A stretch of 64,000 bases of DNA from Limnovirga soli (lineage in GTDB: Bacteria > Bacteroidota > Bacteroidia > Chitinophagales > Chitinophagaceae): the NCBI RefSeq assembly GCF_013106755.1, contig NZ_WHPF01000017.1, forward strand, positions 31,835 through 95,834, written 5' to 3'. Made by a program: the position numbers and the translations under genes. Shown here piece by piece: positions 1 to 9,694 of the stretch; position 1 is the first letter of the stretch; every line of letters begins with the position of its first letter. The notes under the pieces were generated by a model that saw only the letters and a list, made by a program, of their open reading frames with translations, was not told the origin of the DNA and ran no database searches.

Positions 1-2
1 TT

Positions 3-3000
3 GGTGCAACCGTTGCTCAAATAAAAAGATACATCAACCCGATTCTTACTGCAAATGAGGTAAGTGATTTGCGGGCAACATTAAAATCACGCTATGATGA
101 AGACACATGGCTTAGCACTTTAAAAGAAGTCATGGATAGGATTCGTCCTCAAAAACGAAACGCTTTGGTTGCGTATTTAATGGCTACCAAGCCAGAAATG
201 AAGGATGAGAATGATTTGTATGAGTATTTTTTGGTTGATGTGGAAATGGAGGCTTGCATGCCATCTTCAAGAATCGTTCAGGCTCATAATAGCATCCAAC
301 TTTTTGTGCAACGTTGTTTAATGGGATTGGAACGTGATGCCATTGCAAATGTAGATGATGACCCTAACTGGAACCAATGGAAATGGATGAAGAATTACAG
401 GGTATGGGAAGCCAACCGCAAAGTTTTCTTATATCCAGAAAACTGGTATGATGTTACATTGACCGATGATAAAACTTATCTTTTGACAGAGTTCATTAAT
501 GAAATTCAGCAAAATGAATTGACCAATGATACTGCAGAGGAAGCCATCAAAAAATATCTTGAGAAGTTAGACAACATTGCTTTTCTGGAAGTAATGGCTA
601 CCTGGTACGACGTGCCTACAAGAAATATGCATGTATTTGCCCGCACCAAAGGTGGTGAACCTTCCATTTACTATTACAGGCGTTTTGAAAACGAACGATA
701 CTGGAGCCCTTGGGAAAAAGTGGAGTTGGACATTACGGGTAATCATTTGTTGGCATTTATGCGAAACAATAGATTGCATTTGGCTTGGCCTATGTTTAGT
801 GAGGAAGCAAATCCTAACCAAACTTCAAAAATTCCTTCGAGTAATGATCAAGGGACAAGGGTAAAAATAGATAAGCCAGAAATAAAATTAAAGATTCAAC
901 TAGCAATTAGCGAATTAAGCAATAAAAAATGGCAGCCAAAGAGAGTTTCCAAGGAATTCATCAAAACCCCGCCCGATCCAGAACCTTATTCCAAAAACAC
1001 GGTATCGATAGAGGGGTTTAAATTCTTTTATAATGAATCGGTTGATCAAATAGTAGTTTTTAATGAACAAGGAATATATGTGAATCTAAGTTCTGATAGT
1101 GTCCATTATCAATATAATACAATAGTTGCTGGAGCATTTGACATAGCTGGTTGCAAAGGATACCCTGAGTTAGCATCTCCCAAACCATATACACTAAACT
1201 TCGTACCCAAATTCCTTGATACAAAACTGATTGAACAGCGTTACAAAGAAATGGATTTGATTGCTGGAAATGATTTGTCTTCTTTAAATATTCATGCCCT
1301 TCTAAGCGGCAATTATTATACTAAAATACTTGCTCAAACACCTGGAACATTCCGTTTATCCTATCCTCATCAATTCACAAGTATTGATTTGATTGCTTTG
1401 ATGTTTCAGTTTTTTCAATTGATCATTAATTCTGGAAAACGTGATGATAAAGCAAATAATTTCAAAATCCCATTGGGTACTTTGCTACCATACTTCAAAG
1501 AAGACAGTAAGCATTCCTATGTAATTATTCCAGGTTTCTATAAAAAGGAAAAGGATGCGGGTGAATTTTCTAAAACATACACTTTGAATGATAGTGAAAA
1601 AAGAACTGCATCGAATGTTTTTCAATTAATAGGTGATATTACCAATTGGTTTAAAAAAATGACATTTGAATTTCAGAATAATCATCCTGCGGATACAGCT
1701 ACTGCAGTTAAATATATCCTGACTGATGCAGCTTTTCAAGATATATTAAAGGAGCTAAGTAAGTATGCGGATATGGATTTTTTCTTAAATCTTTTTATAG
1801 GTAAAAGTGGTGACCCAAAGGTTGATGAATTTTTAAATGAATTGATCGAAGATGAACCGCTGAAATATGGTGAGCAATTTAAGAATATGTACCATCCTTT
1901 AGTATGTGCCTTGCGAAGTATTTTGTATAAATCTGGTATTCCGTCTTTGATGAAAAGGGACACACAGATGCAAAAAACAAATTTTGATTTTAAATCCTAT
2001 TACAATCCCAATGTGCAAATTGTCCCTCAAACATTCGTAAAAAATCCGGATGGAACAGAAACATTAAGCTATACTATTGAAGATATTGATTTTAATAGTG
2101 ATGGAAGCTACAGTGCATATAACTGGGATTTATTTTTCAGGGTACCGCTTCATATTGCTGGCAGTCTTACCAAGAACCAACGCTTTGAAGAAGCATTGTC
2201 CTGGTTTCATTATATGTTCAATCCTACAGGTGCATTACCTGGAAACGGTGTACAAAAATATTGGGTAACTAAACCCTTTTATCTCAATCAGGAAACTGAC
2301 TATGTAAGTCAGCGTATTGATTCATTGATGTATGCAACAGCAGAATTATCCAATCCTACTATTAAAGAATTAGAATTTGCAATAGAGGAATGGAGAAACA
2401 AACCGTTTAGACCAGATGTAATTGCCCGTTTTCGTCCAGTGGCTTATCAGAAAGCTTTGTTGATGAAATATATTGATAACCTCACCGAATGGGGAGATTA
2501 CTTGTTTAGACAAGACACTATGGAATCCATTGCACAGGCAACGCAGATGTACATTTTAGCGGATAATTTATTGGGACCAAAGCCAAAAATTATTCCTGCT
2601 GTTATTAAACAACCGTATGAAACCTATAATCAAATTGAAGCTAAACTGGATAGTTTTGGCAATGCGTTGATAGAATTAGAAAATATTCTTCCAGACTTAT
2701 CCCTGTTGCCTGAAAGTGGTAATGAATTGCCTTCATCTCCTGTAAACTTAGCTCTTCTTTATTTTTGTATTCCTGCCAATGAAAAAATGTTTGAATATTG
2801 GGATCGGGTGGCAGATCGGTTATTTAAAATCAGGCATTGCCAAAATATTGATGGCGTAGAAAGAAGTTTAGCATTATTTGCTCCACCGATTGATCCGGGC
2901 ATGTTAGTTCGTGCCGCCGCTTCAGGTTTGAATTTATCATCTGTAATTGCAGGATTAAATGCACCAACTCCTTATTATCGTTTTAATATATTGTCACAAA

Positions 3001-4913
3001 AGGCAACAGAACTTGCCCAGGAGGTAAGAGGCCTAGGAAGCTCATTGCTTCAGGCATTAGAAAAGAAAGATGCCGAAGCTTTAACCTTGCTTAGAAGCGA
3101 ACTAGAAATAAATGTATTGAATGCTGTTAAAGACATTAAAAGACTCCAGATACTTGAATCAAAAGAACAAATTGAAGTCTTAAAACGGACTAAGAAAGTT
3201 ACCGAGGAGAGGCAGCAATATTATAATGAAATTGAGTTTATGAATGTTGGAGAAATCACATCCTTAGGTTTGAACGTGATTTCAGGTTACGCATATACAA
3301 TTGGTTCAGTAATGGAAATGGCTGCTGGAAGCACCGCACTAATACCTGATATTAACATAGGTATTTCAGGAGCCTTTGGTTCCCCCGTAACCGTTTCCAA
3401 AGTTACTGGTGGAGAGCAAATATCAAATTCCATTAGTTCATTTGCAAAATCAATATTATTGGGTTCTCAGGTTATAGATAGAATTGCAGGAGGTGTTTCT
3501 ACAATTGCTAATTACCAAAGGCGTAATGATGAGTGGCAGCTTCAGGAACGCCTTGCCTCAAAAGAAATAGCGTTTATTGACAAACAAATTACTGCAGCTG
3601 AAATTCGTAAAGAAATTGCGGAGAGTGACTTAATAAATCATGAATTGCAAATTGATAACGCTAAGAAAACCGACGACTTCATGCGTTCTAAATTCACTAA
3701 CAAGGAATTGTACGATTGGATGATCGGGCAAATAAGTGCTGTGTATTTTAAATCATACCAACTAGCCCATGACTTTTCCAAAAAAGCAGAACGTTGTTAT
3801 CGTTTTGAATTGGGCAATGATGACTCTTATATATCATACGGTTATTGGGATAGCATGAAGAAAGGATTACAGTCTGCTGACCATTTGATTCACGACATAA
3901 AACGTATGGAAGCAGGTTATCTGGATAAAAACAAAAGAGAATTCGAAATTATCAAACATGTGTCACTTGCATTACTTGACCCATTGGCTTTGGTAAGACT
4001 TCGAGCAACTGGTATTTGCGATTTTGAAATACCTGAAGTACTTTATGATATGGATCATCCAGGTCAATATTTCAGACGGTTAAAATCCGTAAGTATAAGC
4101 CTTCCATGTATTGCAGGCCCATATACATCAGTTAGTGCTAAACTATCGTTGGTAAATAACCGATACAGGAAAAATACAAACCCTGATAATGCAGCAACAA
4201 CTGGCTATGCAGAAGACCCTGCCAATGATGAACGTTTTATTTATAATATTGGAGCAATTCAATCCATTGCAACCAGCAATGCTCAAAATGATAGTGGCAT
4301 ATTTGAATTAAACTTTAGAGACGAACGCTATTTACCCTTTGAAAACACTGGTGCAATAAGTAGTTGGAGATTGGAACTTCCAACGGAAATAAAACAGTTT
4401 GATTACAATACAATTTCAGATGTTATTGTTCATGTAAAATACATTGCAAGGGAAGGTGGTTCTGGTTTTAAAGACTTGTCGAATATTCTACTTAAAGACC
4501 AATTAGCCGCAATCAAACAAGGTTTAAATCAAAATGGTTTGCATATTTCTATCAACATGAAACATGATCTGCCTAACGAGTGGCATCTTTTGAAAATGAA
4601 TGGAACGATTGATTTGACTATTGATAAATCAAGATTGCCCTACATGGTACAATCATTTGATACTATGTTGGAGATAGAGAGTATAATGTTTGTAGCTAAA
4701 GTAGAAGATAATCCGACGGATTTCACAATTAATGTTGCAGATCCGCTACATAGTACTTCCAGTGCTGTAAATCTTTCAAGAGTAGATGAGTTAAACCTGT
4801 GTAGAGGAATTAATTCGGATATTGAATTAGGTACTTTATTTGCTCTTTCAGTTTCAAATGCTGACATATTGAAATTGGAGGAGTTACTTTTAATTGTGAA
4901 ATATCGTTTTTGA
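3..4913 (+). CDS. Tc toxin TcA-type subunit, C-terminal part (5' end outside window)
   Basis: The frame is open from base 3 with no stop upstream, so the gene starts before the window; the TTG at 69 is internal. The visible 1,636 residues match the C-terminal part of TcA-type insecticidal toxin subunits, which form the pentameric receptor-binding and pore-forming part of Tc complexes. Landmarks in order: a neuraminidase-like region in the first 300 residues; the hallmark WFHYMFNPTG near nt 2200; a long charged coiled coil (nt 3080-3230); a hydrophobic Gly/Ala/Ser stretch after it (nt 3240-3440) where the channel tip is expected; and a C-terminal beta-rich TcB-binding region with SYGYWDSMKKG and PGQYFRRLKSVSISLP (nt 3830-4110). 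No TcB/TcC gene follows; the next 1.4 kb holds a remnant and tmRNA. Family assignment is strong; target and toxicity are unknown. Confidence 0.88.
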   Translation, partial: GATVAQIKRYINPILTANEVSDLRATLKSRYDEDTWLSTLKEVMDRIRPQKRNALVAYLMATKPEMKDENDLYEYFLVDVEMEACMPSSRIVQAHNSIQLFVQRCLMGLERDAIANVDDDPNWNQWKWMKNYRVWEANRKVFLYPENWYDVTLTDDKTYLLTEFINEIQQNELTNDTAEEAIKKYLEKLDNIAFLEVMATWYDVPTRNMHVFARTKGGEPSIYYYRRFENERYWSPWEKVELDITGNHLLAFMRNNRLHLAWPMFSEEANPNQTSKIPSSNDQGTRVKIDKPEIKLKIQLAISELSNKKWQPKRVSKEFIKTPPDPEPYSKNTVSIEGFKFFYNESVDQIVVFNEQGIYVNLSSDSVHYQYNTIVAGAFDIAGCKGYPELASPKPYTLNFVPKFLDTKLIEQRYKEMDLIAGNDLSSLNIHALLSGNYYTKILAQTPGTFRLSYPHQFTSIDLIALMFQFFQLIINSGKRDDKANNFKIPLGTLLPYFKEDSKHSYVIIPGFYKKEKDAGEFSKTYTLNDSEKRTASNVFQLIGDITNWFKKMTFEFQNNHPADTATAVKYILTDAAFQDILKELSKYADMDFFLNLFIGKSGDPKVDEFLNELIEDEPLKYGEQFKNMYHPLVCALRSILYKSGIPSLMKRDTQMQKTNFDFKSYYNPNVQIVPQTFVKNPDGTETLSYTIEDIDFNSDGSYSAYNWDLFFRVPLHIAGSLTKNQRFEEALSWFHYMFNPTGALPGNGVQKYWVTKPFYLNQETDYVSQRIDSLMYATAELSNPTIKELEFAIEEWRNKPFRPDVIARFRPVAYQKALLMKYIDNLTEWGDYLFRQDTMESIAQATQMYILADNLLGPKPKIIPAVIKQPYETYNQIEAKLDSFGNALIELENILPDLSLLPESGNELPSSPVNLALLYFCIPANEKMFEYWDRVADRLFKIRHCQNIDGVERSLALFAPPIDPGMLVRAAASGLNLSSVIAGLNAPTPYYRFNILSQKATELAQEVRGLGSSLLQALEKKDAEALTLLRSELEINVLNAVKDIKRLQILESKEQIEVLKRTKKVTEERQQYYNEIEFMNVGEITSLGLNVISGYAYTIGSVMEMAAGSTALIPDINIGISGAFGSPVTVSKVTGGEQISNSISSFAKSILLGSQVIDRIAGGVSTIANYQRRNDEWQLQERLASKEIAFIDKQITAAEIRKEIAESDLINHELQIDNAKKTDDFMRSKFTNKELYDWMIGQISAVYFKSYQLAHDFSKKAERCYRFELGNDDSYISYGYWDSMKKGLQSADHLIHDIKRMEAGYLDKNKREFEIIKHVSLALLDPLALVRLRATGICDFEIPEVLYDMDHPGQYFRRLKSVSISLPCIAGPYTSVSAKLSLVNNRYRKNTNPDNAATTGYAEDPANDERFIYNIGAIQSIATSNAQNDSGIFELNFRDERYLPFENTGAISSWRLELPTEIKQFDYNTISDVIVHVKYIAREGGSGFKDLSNILLKDQLAAIKQGLNQNGLHISINMKHDLPNEWHLLKMNGTIDLTIDKSRLPYMVQSFDTMLEIESIMFVAKVEDNPTDFTINVADPLHSTSSAVNLSRVDELNLCRGINSDIELGTLFALSVSNADILKLEELLLIVKYRF

Positions 4914-5305
4914 ATTTTAAGTAATTCATCAAACATTATCCAATTGAAAGTTTCGAAATAGTTTATAAAAAAGCATGCCTGGACTATAAAATATCCGGGC
5001 AAGTTCCGATTACTAAAATCTACCTCCCGGGAAATGAAGGACATAAACAGTTATAAAAATTTGAAATTGAATAATATGCAACTATTTGGACCTCCCTTGC
5101 ATAAATAACAATGGCAGATGATTAATTTTCGGAAATAGGTGATTGACTTTTCGATTAAATCAAAATCACGAGACTAAGCTGCTGAATTTTAAAGTTTAAA
5201 TTAATATTTTATAAGTATGTTCACGTGAAATCATTTTGACAATTTGCTAATTAAATATCTAACCAAATGTTTGTAAAAATTGGATAGATAGGGTTATAAA
5301 TATTG
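4914..5305. other. AT-rich intergenic stretch with no recognised gene
   Basis: About 390 bases follow the TcA-type gene. I see no convincing reading frame, RNA gene or strong hairpin terminator. The minus-strand frame that runs from 5044 back into the toxin gene has no protein-like features. Confidence 0.5.
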
Positions 5306-5497
5306 TTACCATTTCTCTTTTTCATTATCAATAATCATCTTCAAATCTTTCTCACTGGGTAAATTGATTAAATACTTTGAAACAAATACTTGTTGTGCCA
5401 AACCCAATATGGCATATTTTACCAAACCTAATGTGTAATTTTTTTGCTTTTTCAGATAGTAAAGTATGCTAATATTTATCCTAATAAATTTAATCAT
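5306..5497 (-). pseudogene. Remnant of a YhcG/DUF1016-like PD-(D/E)XK nuclease (C-terminus only)
   Basis: A 63-codon minus-strand frame ends with VFVSKYLINLPSEKDLKMII, which resembles the extreme C-terminus of YhcG/DUF1016-type nucleases: a conserved VSKY, a LPxxxxL stretch and a charged tail. Nothing upstream in any frame (5500-5700) continues the protein, so catalytic residues are absent and this is probably a decayed fragment rather than a small gene. The match rests on one short stretch recalled from the family; a chance resemblance is possible. Confidence 0.35.
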
Positions 5498-5700
5498 TTA
5501 TGAGAAACAAAATTATCAATGAAGTAGAAGTAAAACAAGATTTTTTATATATCAAAAATATTGAAATACAATAAGTTAAGTTAATTCTGGTGAGTAAAGG
5601 ACCGGGAATTATTGCACAACAGAAATTTGTTATTCTATGTATGTTTTGATAACGCACTAAAAATAAAAATGCCCGCATAAAATTATGCAAGCATTTTTTG

Positions 5701-6070
5701 TGGAGCTGAGGGGAATCGAACCCCTGTCCAAACACAATCACCATAAGCTTTCTACATGCTTATTTCATTATTGCTTGTCGGCGCTTAACAGGAAACGAAC
5801 AAACCAATTAAACGCTTAGCTGAATAGTCTTTTGCTACAGTCACAGCCTTCTGCAGCAGCATCCTGTGTTTGTTTTGAGTCGGCGGCGGCGCATGGAAAC
5901 AGGCTAACCTGCGCGGCGGCCCTAATGACTACTTAATCACTGATTAGGCAGCCATGGCATACTGAGTATTGCCATTTGAGATTTGAATATTCAGATTAAA
6001 GTGCTAATTACCCAACGCACTGCATGCTTACACCTACCGTAACCTATGCTGTCAAAACCAGTACAGCCCC
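5701..6070 (-). ncRNA. ssrA: tmRNA (transfer-messenger RNA)
   Basis: Read on the minus strand, it begins GGGGCTGTACTGGTTTTGAC, the usual tmRNA start, and ends with the T-arm GGTTCGATTCC followed by CCTCAGCTCCA, so the acceptor stem pairs GGGGCTG with CAGCTCC and CCA is encoded. The tag reading frame lies at 5947-5973 and gives GNTQYAMAA followed by TAA (5944-5946). With the alanine carried by the tRNA-like part, stalled proteins would be tagged A-GNTQYAMAA, a hydrophobic-AA degron of the kind ClpXP recognises. The length of 370 nt is normal for a one-piece tmRNA. Confidence 0.96.
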
Positions 6071-6112
6071 AATAAGTTTTACGTAATACGTGTTAAGAAG
6101 TAGAATTTTTTT

Positions 6113-6183
6113 GTACCCGGCTATTGCAAATCTATTTAACATCCTTGCGTCGCACACTTGTACGGCAACAATGCTATGCAGCT
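6113..6183 (-). repeat. Interspersed repeat family 1, copy 1
   Basis: Minus-sense copy: core at 6144-6164 (GTACAAGTGTGCGACGCAAG), head CTGCATAGCATTGTTGCC, tail ending AGCCGGGTACA. It lies between tmRNA and the MutS-like gene and explains why the frame upstream of the ATG at 6301 is open but not protein-like. Confidence 0.85.
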
Positions 6184-6300
6184 GTAAACAGCCTGTACAC
6201 AATTAATCATCAAAGAACTTTACTGTGCAAAACAGTTGGCAAATGTATAAAACTATTTGCCAATAAATTTCTAATTGATGTTTTATGTAGCTTCATCCCC

Positions 6301-8103
6301 ATGAACAGCAAAGTATCACCAGCAACTATATACCAACAGCACATTGAAAAGTATACAGAACTACTAAAACAATTGCAGCAAAAGCGCAGCCAAATTGGCT
6401 GGCTTCGTTTTGCAATAGTTGTATTCACCTCAATTGCCATTTATATAAATATCGATAGCGCCCTTTGGTTAATAATAGCTGTAGGTATAACAGGAATAGC
6501 ATCGTTTTTATTTATTTTATCAAGGGATGCAGATACAAAAGCTGCCATTGCCAATACCGAAATTTTACTGGCTATTAATCAGGAAGAATTGCAAATTCTT
6601 GCCGGTGAATATTATCACCGTTTCGATGGGGCTATTTATTTGCCCGAATTACATGCCTATGCCAACGATCTGGATATTTTTGGGAAAGCCTCCATTTATC
6701 AATACATCAACCGTTGCAGTGCACAACAAGGGCAGCAATTATTAGCTTCAAATTTATTGGCTGCTATGCCCAAAGAAAAAATACAAGAGGTGCAGCAGGC
6801 GGTAAAAGAACTAACACCTCATATATCATGGCGCCAGCAATTACAGGCTTTTGGATTAGCAAGTCCACTTACTACCCAAACAGAAAAAAGAATTGTTTTA
6901 TGGTTACAGCAGCCTTATTTGTTTAAACAGGATTACTGGAAAATAATTGTACTTGTTTTCCCGGTGATACCGTTTACGGCATTACTGCTGTATTTAGTAG
7001 ATATCCTAGATGGGGGTGTTTTTTCGCTGGTATTATTTGCCTGTTATTTATTTGCTTTCAGGCTAAGCAAAACAATTCATGGCACTTATGGACTTTTATC
7101 GGGTGTGGTGAAGCAGGTAACAACTATATACAGGCAATTGCAGCATATAGAAAAAGAGCAGTGGAATGCGGCTTATTTACAGCAAATACAGCAATCTGTA
7201 AAAAACCAACAGGGCGAGAAACCAGCCACCTCCATTCATTACCTGGTGCAGGTATTAAACCGCTTTGATGTTAGGTTAAATGTTTTTGCATTTTTCTTTT
7301 TGAATACATTTTTATTGTGGGATTTAAGGCAATTGCTGGCCCTTAACCGGTGGAAAAAGGAGAATAGTGGGGCCATTCCTGCCTGGTTTGCGGCCATAGC
7401 CCAGCTGGAAGTATTAAATAGCCTGGCCTGCTTGTCTTTTAATGAGCCCGATTGGTGCTTTGCCCGCATTGCCGACCACCATTTTGAAGTAGAAGCAGTT
7501 GATTTGGGGCATCCATTAATTATGAAAGATAGAAGGGTGAACAATAGTTTTGGCATAAATGGAATTGGGAAAATACATTTAATTACCGGTTCTAATATGG
7601 GTGGCAAAAGCACTTTTTTAAGAAGCGTAGGTGTAAATGCAGTATTGGCTTTAATGGGTGCGCCTGTTTGTGCCACCCGTTTTACTATAAGTGTGGTACG
7701 TATTATGAGTAGCATGCGCATTGCCGATAACCTGGCAGAAAATACTTCTACATTTTATGCAGAATTAAAAAAACTGAAAGGAATTATTGAGGCGGTAAAT
7801 GCCGGCGAAAAGGTGTTTATACTTTTGGATGAAATGCTGCGGGGCACCAATTCTTTAGACCGCTACACCGGGTCAAAAGCTTTAATAACCCAATTAATAA
7901 AAGACAATGCAGTGGCCATAATTGCTACGCATGATGTGGAACTGGCTTCTATGCAAACAAATTATCGGGAGGCGATTAGCAATTACCATTTTGATGTTCA
8001 GGTGGCTAATGAAGAATTGTATTTTGATTATAAGCTTAAAGAAGGTATTTGTACCAGTATGAATGCTTCTGTACTTATGAAGAAAATTGGGATACAGTTG
8101 TAG
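6301..8103 (+). CDS. Membrane-anchored MutS-like ATPase
   Basis: A 600-residue protein carrying the MutS core and ATPase domains but not the N-terminal mismatch-binding domain. Two hydrophobic pairs (about residues 37-80 and 211-260) suggest four membrane segments, unusual for a MutS. The ATPase part is intact: Walker A GSNMGGKST near residue 430, the NTSTFYAEL segment, Walker B ILLDEMLRGTNS and the ATHD switch histidine. I chose ATG 6301 because the open frame before it (from 6124) is just the interspersed repeat translated. Soluble MutS1 scans for mismatches; this form probably does not, and its membrane role is unknown. A repeat copy follows, then rseP convergently. Confidence 0.85.
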   Translation: MNSKVSPATIYQQHIEKYTELLKQLQQKRSQIGWLRFAIVVFTSIAIYINIDSALWLIIAVGITGIASFLFILSRDADTKAAIANTEILLAINQEELQILAGEYYHRFDGAIYLPELHAYANDLDIFGKASIYQYINRCSAQQGQQLLASNLLAAMPKEKIQEVQQAVKELTPHISWRQQLQAFGLASPLTTQTEKRIVLWLQQPYLFKQDYWKIIVLVFPVIPFTALLLYLVDILDGGVFSLVLFACYLFAFRLSKTIHGTYGLLSGVVKQVTTIYRQLQHIEKEQWNAAYLQQIQQSVKNQQGEKPATSIHYLVQVLNRFDVRLNVFAFFFLNTFLLWDLRQLLALNRWKKENSGAIPAWFAAIAQLEVLNSLACLSFNEPDWCFARIADHHFEVEAVDLGHPLIMKDRRVNNSFGINGIGKIHLITGSNMGGKSTFLRSVGVNAVLALMGAPVCATRFTISVVRIMSSMRIADNLAENTSTFYAELKKLKGIIEAVNAGEKVFILLDEMLRGTNSLDRYTGSKALITQLIKDNAVAIIATHDVELASMQTNYREAISNYHFDVQVANEELYFDYKLKEGICTSMNASVLMKKIGIQL

Positions 8104-8126
8104 TTATACCTAAAAGGCATTTTCTG

Positions 8127-8200
8127 CTGCATAGCATTACCGAACGTACAAGAGTGCGACGCAAGTGAAGCAGAAAATTGGTATAAAGCCAGGCTAATAA
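8127..8200 (+). repeat. Interspersed repeat family 1, copy 2 (near-complete)
   Basis: Plus-sense copy with all three modules: head CTGCATAGCATTACC, core with ACAAGAGTGCGACGCAAG, and tail AAGCCAGGCTAATAA. It occupies the gap between the convergent MutS-like gene and rseP. Confidence 0.9.
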
Positions 8201-8228
8201 CAACTGTACTGTTATTAGCCTGTATGTT

Positions 8229-9575
8229 TTATTTGAATAATCTCCAGAAATCGAGACCAAGTGCAAAAGCCATAAGGCTAAGTAACAGTATCATGCCACC
8301 CATTTGTGCGTATTCCATAAATTTATCGCTGGGTTTACGGCCACTGATCATTTCAACCAAAGTAAACAGTGCATGCCCGCCATCAAGACCTGGAATAGGC
8401 AAGAGGTTCATTATGGCAAGGGCTACGGAAAAGAAGGCGGTTAATGCCCAGAAATTAGCCCAATCCCAATATGAAGAAAACATATTGCCAATGCTGATTA
8501 CACTACCCAATGATTCACTGGCATTTACCTTACCACTTACCAATAGTTTTAACTGTAACCAATAGGAGGTAAGGGTTTCCAAACCTTTTATAACACCTGC
8601 AGGAAAAGATTCGAAGAAACCATAACTGATTTCAGTTACCTGAAACATGGTTTTTGGATCTTTATTCGCAATGCCAATCATACCGGTTAATGGTACTGTT
8701 AATGCAGTTTGCAGGGTATCGGTATTACGCACATAGGCAATATTTACCTGCTTGCCTTTATTGGCCGAAATAACTTTCTTGAAATCATTAAAATAAGTGA
8801 CAGTATTGTTGTTAATGGCAATGATTCTATCGTTTTTAGCCAGTCCGGCCTTTTTGGCAATGGAGGTATCGCCAACAGCATCGATGCCTGTGAATGGCAT
8901 GCGCAAACCAATAAAACTAATATCGCGGTAAGTAATTAATTTACCTGCAAAGTCTTCAGGGATGGCAATATTTAATTTTTTACCATCACGGTCTACCTCA
9001 AAACTTTTTGCTCCATGCAGTACAACTGCCAGGGGAATTTTTGAAAAGCGATCTATGTATTGACCATCAACGGTTAAAATTTTATCGCCATCTTTTAAGC
9101 CTATGCTTTGTGCCAAAGAATCGGCGGTAATGCCATAGGTCATTTTATTGGTAGGTATATATGAATCGCCCCATTGCCATAACATCATGGCATATATAAA
9201 AAAGGCCAGCAATACATTTACGGTAACACCGCCAAGCATAATAATTAAACGCTGCCAGGCGGGTTTGCTTCTAAATTCGTAGGGTTGTGCAGGGAGTTTT
9301 AGTTGTTCTTTATCCATGCTTTCGTCAATCATGCCGCTAATTTTAACATAGCCGCCAAAAGGTACCCAGCCTAAACCATATTCTGTTTCGCCAATACTTT
9401 TTTTCCAAATGCTAAACCAGGGGTTAAAGAAAAGATAGAATTTTTCTACGCGGCACTTAAACCAGCGGGCTGTAAGAAAATGGCCCAGCTCGTGCAGGGT
9501 TACCAATATGGAGAAAGAAAGAATAAATTGTAAAGTTTTAATTCCAACACCGGCCCAGTCAATCGCTAAAAGCAT
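8229..9575 (-). CDS. rseP: Site-2 intramembrane zinc protease RseP (M50)
   Basis: A 448-residue membrane protease that cleaves transmembrane segments, classically of anti-sigma factors in envelope stress signalling. The zinc site HELGH is at residues 28-32 within the first membrane segment; GGYVKISGMIDESMD follows, then one or two PDZ regions (about residues 140-310), and the second active-site motif NLLPIPGLDGGH near residue 390. The length is typical for the Bacteroidota form. It lies 119 bases downstream of dxr on the same strand, the usual dxr-rseP pairing, so the two are probably co-transcribed. Confidence 0.95.
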   Translation of the reverse strand: MLLAIDWAGVGIKTLQFILSFSILVTLHELGHFLTARWFKCRVEKFYLFFNPWFSIWKKSIGETEYGLGWVPFGGYVKISGMIDESMDKEQLKLPAQPYEFRSKPAWQRLIIMLGGVTVNVLLAFFIYAMMLWQWGDSYIPTNKMTYGITADSLAQSIGLKDGDKILTVDGQYIDRFSKIPLAVVLHGAKSFEVDRDGKKLNIAIPEDFAGKLITYRDISFIGLRMPFTGIDAVGDTSIAKKAGLAKNDRIIAINNNTVTYFNDFKKVISANKGKQVNIAYVRNTDTLQTALTVPLTGMIGIANKDPKTMFQVTEISYGFFESFPAGVIKGLETLTSYWLQLKLLVSGKVNASESLGSVISIGNMFSSYWDWANFWALTAFFSVALAIMNLLPIPGLDGGHALFTLVEMISGRKPSDKFMEYAQMGGMILLLSLMAFALGLDFWRLFK

Positions 9576-9694
9576 ATTATTTGATTTTCAAATTTTTAAT
9601 ACAGTTGGTTTTTTGCAATGTAAAACCGCCTGTAAACTTGTACAATGATACAAAGGTTAGGGGCAAAAACAAATTAGTTACTAATTTTTAACAC

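Noticed and set aside
4640..5044. A 134-codon minus-strand frame at the end of the Tc-toxin gene
   Set aside because: Mostly antisense to the conserved toxin C-terminus, with a serine/asparagine-rich, unpatterned product.
6124..6300. Extended N-terminus of the MutS-like protein
   Set aside because: These 59 codons are the translated interspersed repeat copy 1 and its flank; the ATG at 6301 gives a natural start.
7239..7721. A 160-codon minus-strand frame inside the MutS-like gene
   Set aside because: Antisense to the conserved ATPase core; no protein-like features.
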